A DNA stretch of 64,000 nt from Ophiocordyceps camponoti-saundersi (nom. inval.) (Eukaryota > Ascomycota > Sordariomycetes > Hypocreales > Ophiocordycipitaceae): positions 1 through 64,000 of the forward strand of contig PDHQ01000171.1 of the NCBI GenBank assembly GCA_003339415.1. The letters run 5' to 3'. A model generated the notes under the pieces. That model worked only from the letters and a program-made list of their open reading frames with translations. It did no database searches and was not told the origin of the DNA. Shown in pieces: positions 60,131 through 64,000 of the stretch. A program made the position numbers and the translations under genes. Numbering within the stretch: position 1 is the stretch's first letter; each line of letters begins with the position of its first letter.

Positions 60131-60392
60131 TTATCGACGTGTTTATAACCGACGACTCCGTCGGGGTCGAAGGAGTGGTGTATTCGCCGCCGCGCGTCTA
60201 TTAGTTATACTAGCCTTTCTTATTCTTATTATTAACGCGGTTATCGTCGATATTTACCGCCACGGTCCTTAACGATCGTTACCGCGTTAGTAGTAAGAAT
60301 AATAAAGGCTAGTATATCTAATAAACCCGCGGCGGCGAATATACCACTCCTTCGCTCCCGACGGTATCGTCTATTATAACCGCGTTAATTAT
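60131..60392. repeat. Long imperfect palindrome, arms about 115 bp, loop about 20 bp
   Basis: The left arm includes GAAGGAGTGGTGTATTCGCC and ACTAGCCTTTCTTATTCTTA. The right arm carries their near-exact reverse complements, TAAGAATAATAAAGGCTAGT and GGCGAATATACCACTCCTTC. The arms pair from about 60,131/60,392 inward to about 60,250/60,272. Mismatches are mostly transitions. It could fold as a strong hairpin, be a foldback transposon remnant, or be an inverted duplication of a retroelement edge. Confidence 0.85.
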
Positions 60393-60399
60393 AATAATA

Positions 60400-61174
60400 G
60401 CCCTCCTTCGGTAGTAGTCGAGCGTCTCGAGATCTCGGTCTCTCTTAAGCTAGATAGTTAGTTTAAATCCGGCGTAGGGCACTAGTATTTTCACCGTAAA
60501 GCCTAGACTAGGTTATACCCCTAAAACGTGCTTATTCTAACTAAGCTAGGGCGACTAATAGTTTTAAATAGTCTCTAGCTAATACCGTCGATTTTATTAA
60601 AATTACTACTCGCTAGAACTAATCCTATGCCTATAAGTTTACTATAACTATTTATATTATTAATCTGAAAACTAATTCGCGAATTATAGCGGCGCTAAGT
60701 TAGCGTTTAAGAATAACGGAGCCGGAGCCTCTTTATAGGGAATTATACCCTAGGCATTTATCTAGTAGATATAGCACTGCTTAGCACCGATTTACGAACT
60801 ATCTTCGTCGCAAATATCTCTTACCTATATAATTAGGCTAACCGCCTCTTCGGCGAACGAGAAACTTACTTTTCTTATCTCGTATCGCCCGAGCTACGGA
60901 ATACTAGCCGATATAAACTATAGCCTCTCGCTACTAACCGGCTAACCGTCGTAACGTAGTATATTTCCACTTTTCTATAAACGCTATCTTATAACTAGCC
61001 TATAGTTATTCCTAAAAGCGTAAGCACGGATAACTTACGATAAAGTCCTTTCTAAGAGCGATATCTAGAGCTTATACTGCGCTCGGCGCTCGATATGTCT
61101 TTTATAATTTACCGCTATTTTAGTTACTACCTATTTGCCTTTAGATATCTTATCGGGTCTAGTCTTCTTTATAA
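60400..61174 (+). pseudogene. Possible upstream part of the relic ending at 61,798
   Basis: The plus strand reads STDLRTIFVANISYLYN, ANRLFGERE, YFSYLVSPELRNTSRYKL, PLATNRLTVVT and ERYLELILRSALDMSFIIYR, with TAA/TAG interruptions. It runs into the G27 tract. It may be the same gene as 61,303-61,798, but the frame across the tract cannot be fixed. No domain is recognised. Confidence 0.4.
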
Positions 61175-61201
61175 GGGGGGGGGGGGGGGGGGGGGGGGGG
61201 G
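61175..61201. repeat. G27 homopolymer
   Basis: Twenty-seven consecutive G on the plus strand, the only long G run; the other long runs are C. It lies inside a plus-strand coding relic. Confidence 0.9.
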
Positions 61202-61302
61202 CTAGCGGTAAAGGCCCTGCTAGAGGAACTTATTCTAATAGTCGTTATAATACCCCTAGGCCTTATTACGAAGACTCTAAATATCCGCCAGCGTAAGGTT
61301 TA

Positions 61303-61798
61303 CTCCTAGGAAAGCCTTTAAGATACTATCTATAAAGAATACGTTATAAAGAAAAATAAATTAATAACGGCGACTAAGTATATCTAGTATATCTAGAGAC
61401 TTCTCGCCCTAGGCCTTTAGGAGACTATAGATAACGGGAGTTATAGCAGGCTATTCTTCCTGCTTAAAGGCACTACGACTGCCAGGTCTAGGCATAATAA
61501 GGTAGTGCGTCGAGAATATACCGCTATTACCTCCCTAGGACTCGGGCTGCGGCGAGAATATACCACGGCTACCCTAGCTCTAGAGCTGCGGATCGATAGG
61601 CACCTGCTAGAAACTGCCCGATTGCCGGTCTAGCGTCTGCGGGATACTATAGCCGCCGCGGCTAGAACTGCCGCCTCGACCTCGTATACTGCCTTAGCTA
61701 CGGCCCGCTATAGAGCCACCGCGGCTAAATATTGCAAGTCGCGAAGGGTAATAGAATATATAAGAGATAGTGTTATTATAAGGAAGATAAGTAAGTGA
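61303..61798 (+). pseudogene. 3' part of an unidentified gene, mildly RIP-damaged
   Basis: One plus-strand frame reads DTIYKEYVIKKNKLITATKY, ETIDNGSYSRLFFLLKGTTT, ARSRHNKVVRREYTAITSLG, REYTTATLALELRIDRHLLE and a long Ala/Arg-rich C terminus (DTIAAAARTAAS, ATARYRATAAKY). It ends at TGA 61,796-61,798. Only about six in-frame TAA/TAG occur, all near the start, and CA/TG are present, so damage is lighter than elsewhere. The Ala-rich basic tail is helix-forming. No family is recognised. The start is lost upstream near the G27 tract. Confidence 0.55.
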
Positions 61799-62215
61799 AT
61801 AGGTAAGTAAGTAACTAAGTAAGTAAGATAGTGTAATGCAGAGGGGTAATGAGTTTAGGTTTATGTTTTTTTCCCTAATATATAACTGTATAAATTCGAG
61901 AAATAAAAAAAAATATAGAAAAAACCTATAGCGTAAAGATTCTACGTGTTCGTTTTTTTTTATTATTTTGCTAGTTAAGCTAAAGCCCTACCTCTTAGAT
62001 AGTGGTTGCAAATAGCGCTTAGTGAGGTTAATAGCCTAAGGTTCTAAGCTGCTACCTTATAGGCCTTACTAGCTCTTCTATACTCTGAGGGCAGCTAGCA
62101 GCTATCAGGTGCCGGGTGCAAACCCGCGACGGGCACCTAAGGCACACCTCCTAGCAGCAACCGTAAGGAAAATAAAATCGGATTTTTTATCTAACCCTTC
62201 TATCTTCCTATTCTT
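61799..62215. other. Less RIP-damaged non-coding stretch
   Basis: CA and TG reappear. GTAAGTAAGTAAC-type GTAA repeats lie near 61,800-61,830. A small GC-rich hairpin sequence (GGTGCCGGG...CCCGCGACGGGCACC) sits at 62,109-62,138. No gene is recognised. Confidence 0.5.
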
Positions 62216-62385
62216 TTTCCTTATTATCCTTATTACCCTTATCGCCCTTATTGCTTCCTTATTATTATTATTACCCTTATTATCCTTATTATCCTTATTA
62301 CCCTTATTACCCTTATCACCCTTATCACCCTTATTACCCTTATTACCCTTATTACCCTTATCACCCTTATTACTTCCTTATCGTT
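62216..62385. repeat. CCCTTATTA microsatellite
   Basis: A 9-bp unit CCCTTATTA, with variants CCTTATTAT and CCCTTATCA, repeats about 17 times. Because the unit length is a multiple of three, frames on both strands stay open here (62,109-62,526), giving repetitive YPY, LLP or IRV text. None is a gene. Confidence 0.9.
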
Positions 62386-62532
62386 ATTATTGCATATATA
62401 AAAAAAAAAAATCCTCTCTCTGATAGCGGCCACCGTCGAGTAACGGTGATCGGACAGATCCCTATTCGTATTATCCGCTCTACGGCTTATTAGGTAAATT
62501 AAGGTAACATACTGCCTACGAAGCATAATAAA

Positions 62533-63006
62533 ATGTCTTAGCGATTCCGCGAGACCTTACGCATAGCATATATTAAGCACTATAGCCTTCCTAAGATCTA
62601 TCGCTTCGGTAATAAGCGAGTCTAGTAGTCTAACAAGTTTACCTTTATAGATAGGTATTAACCTCTCTATACCTATAATAGGCGATAACGCTAATATGCC
62701 TTTTATAGGGACTTGCGACGTTATGTCTTCTCTAGAGGTGACTACGTAAGATACTCGAATAGCTTTCTTAGATAGGTTAACTAGATCTTTATCTACGAAA
62801 TCGACGACCGTTATATCTTTATCTTTCTTACCCCTATCGATATGCTTAACGAAAGAGACTATAATCTTAGCCTACACCAGGTAGCATATCGTTATAACAA
62901 GCTAGTTATTATTAGACTTAATATAATTAAGCTTACTAAGGTTTATATTATCCGCCTTAGTAAGAATAATACTATTTAGGTTAAATAGCAGGTTAAATAG
63001 CTATAA
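62533..63006 (+). pseudogene. Unidentified small gene relic, 157 codons plus stop
   Basis: ATG at 62,533 opens a frame that reads RFRETLRIAYIKHYSLPKIY, RFGNKRV, SNKFTFIDRY, PLYTYNRR, YAFYRDLRRYVFSRGDYVRY, IFIYEIDDRYIFIFLTPIDM, LNERDYNLSLHQVAYRYNKL and VIIRLNIIKLTKVYIIRLSK, ending at TAA 63,004-63,006. All earlier stops are TAA/TAG at glutamine-like sites and there are about ten. Several CA/TG survive, so it is among the least decayed genes here. It is rich in Tyr, Arg and Ile. I do not recognise the family; a transposon-associated protein or a small host gene are both possible. Confidence 0.55.
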
Positions 63007-63009
63007 GCA

Positions 63010-63460
63010 TTAAGCAGGTAAGTCTATATCTCTATTATCCTTTAAGTAGTATATCCCTGCTATCCTAACTTCCACCTCTTACCTAACCTGCCTACCTAGG
63101 TAGTACCTAGGTAGATAGGTAGGCTAGGCAGGCCTTGCAGGTATTAATTTTTATAAAACGCAGCTTACCTAGTAGGTATCGACTTACCTTCTATCTTCCG
63201 AATAAATCACCCTTATATATCCTCTGCTCCCTACCTTGCCGGATAGTACTATATATCTACTTACCTCTCCCGTAAAGGTATACCTAAGGCACCTACCTAA
63301 TATAATAGGTCTCTATATTAACACTTAGCCTATATATAAAATATAATAATATCCTTCTCTTATCTCGGTTAGTACCTACCTCTACCTCTCTTAACTAATA
63401 GTATAGGGTTAGGGCAAGGTAAGAGATACTATTAACTTTCTATCTTAGATAACCTACCCC
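63010..63460. other. Intergenic DNA with a palindromic CCTAGGTA cluster
   Basis: At about 63,075-63,140 the words CCTGCCTACCTAGGTAG and ACCTAGGTAGATAGGTAGG form an imperfect inverted repeat around TACCTAGGTA. No gene is recognised. The flanks are AT-rich. Confidence 0.5.
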
Positions 63461-63464
63461 TAAA

Positions 63465-63578
63465 TACTTATCTCCGTTACCTCCTTAACCTCTCTATCTC
63501 CGTTACCTCTTTAACCTCTCTATCTTTATCGTCTCCTTAATTCTCCTATCTCTATCACCTCTTTAACCTCTCTATCTC
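63465..63578. repeat. 26-bp tandem repeat, about 4.5 units
   Basis: Unit TCTCTATCTCCGTTACCTC plus YTTAACC repeats at a 26-bp period, with C/T and G/A variants in the later units. Confidence 0.8.
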
Positions 63579-63802
63579 GACCGACTACCTAATATAATCG
63601 TTAGCCTATATCTACTATTTATAGTTATAATTACCCGGCACTATTAGTAAGATTATAATCCGTTCTACTTTTATTTCCGAGTATCTGCTTACCTTTATTA
63701 CCTCTAGATTAACTACGGACCCTAACTAGCTACCTACCTATATAGTATAGATACCCTTCTAACTAGTACCTAGGTAAGCATATACCTAGGATTATCTACG
63801 CG

Positions 63803-63868
63803 GACCTAGATTATCCGCGTGGTAGATTATCCGCGTGGTAGATTTAGATTATTAGCGTGGTAGACTAT
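63803..63868. repeat. 16-bp tandem repeat AGATTATCCGCGTGGT
   Basis: Two exact 16-bp copies, then a third with a 6-bp insertion and changed core (AGATTATTAGCGTGGT), then a partial copy AGACTATCCG that leads into the C20 run. CCGCGTGG is kept intact in RIP-prone DNA. Confidence 0.8.
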
Positions 63869-63871
63869 CCG

Positions 63872-63891
63872 CCCCCCCCCCCCCCCCCCCC
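63872..63891. repeat. C20 homopolymer
   Basis: Twenty consecutive C directly after the 16-bp repeat. The following sequence (TTATTATCGTGGCCG onward) shows no gene before the window ends. Confidence 0.9.
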
Positions 63892-64000
63892 TTATTATCG
63901 TGGCCGTCGATATAATAGAAACCTTTACTAAGAAGCTTAAGTAGATCCGAAAAATCGTCCTTATTACCGAAAGTTAGGGTACGCGGACCTACGTTTATAG

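Noticed and set aside
62109..62140. tRNA-like T arm (GGGTGCAAACCCG)
   Set aside because: The loop does not fit the TTCRANY consensus, and no acceptor, D or anticodon arms are found around it.
62109..62526. Three overlapping open frames (104, 92 and 80 codons)
   Set aside because: All are produced by the 9-bp CCCTTATTA microsatellite, whose period keeps frames open on both strands.

Overview
The window looks like an AT-rich, repeat-packed heterochromatic block from a filamentous ascomycete (Pezizomycotina). The main reason is a repeat-induced point mutation (RIP) signature: over most of the 64 kb the dinucleotides CA and TG are almost absent while CG is kept. Nearly every recognisable coding stretch is interrupted by TAA or TAG exactly where a glutamine codon (CAA/CAG) would fit. 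I see no intact protein-coding gene. The longer open frames are either real fragments inside mobile elements or shadows created by low-complexity or RIP-altered DNA. The species cannot be named from this.

Layout. 1-1840 is a 36-bp minisatellite whose unit holds an 18-bp perfect palindrome. 1838-5660 is a higher-order array in which about twelve copies of a roughly 200-bp spacer alternate with one to six minisatellite units. 5670-5830 is a 31-bp tandem repeat. 5.8-14.5 kb holds decayed dispersed repeats (called R1, R2 and R3 here) and gene relics. 14,494-20,715 is a complete Ty1/copia LTR retrotransposon on the minus strand. It has 726-bp LTRs, a GTTAT target duplication, a primer-binding site matching the anticodon arm of initiator tRNA-Met, and gag-integrase-RT-RNase H order. 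It sits inside an older, already decayed plus-strand coding relic. 21-31 kb has second copies of R2 and the minisatellite, three copies of R3, and coding relics.

31.9-37.1 kb carries three direct copies of an unknown minus-strand gene relic (X); part of X recurs inverted at 38.9-39.7 kb. 40.7-41.5 kb is a copia RNase H fragment. 42.1-54.7 kb carries three long plus-strand relics (A, B, C). B and C are full-length paralogues of about 1,100-1,230 codons that I cannot assign to any family. They are the best candidate for something undescribed. 57.9-59.9 kb is an internally deleted retroelement on the minus strand (gag plus RNase H, no integrase or RT seen). A long imperfect palindrome follows at 60.1-60.4 kb. 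61.3-64.0 kb holds two less damaged gene relics, microsatellites and short tandem repeats.

There are long C or G homopolymers at 43,021, 48,001, 50,870, 61,175 and 63,872 and a 10-N gap at 50,893, so assembly quality near these points is doubtful. Coordinates of relics and decayed repeats are approximate. Homology calls rest on translation by eye, reading in-frame TAA/TAG as former glutamine (or tryptophan).
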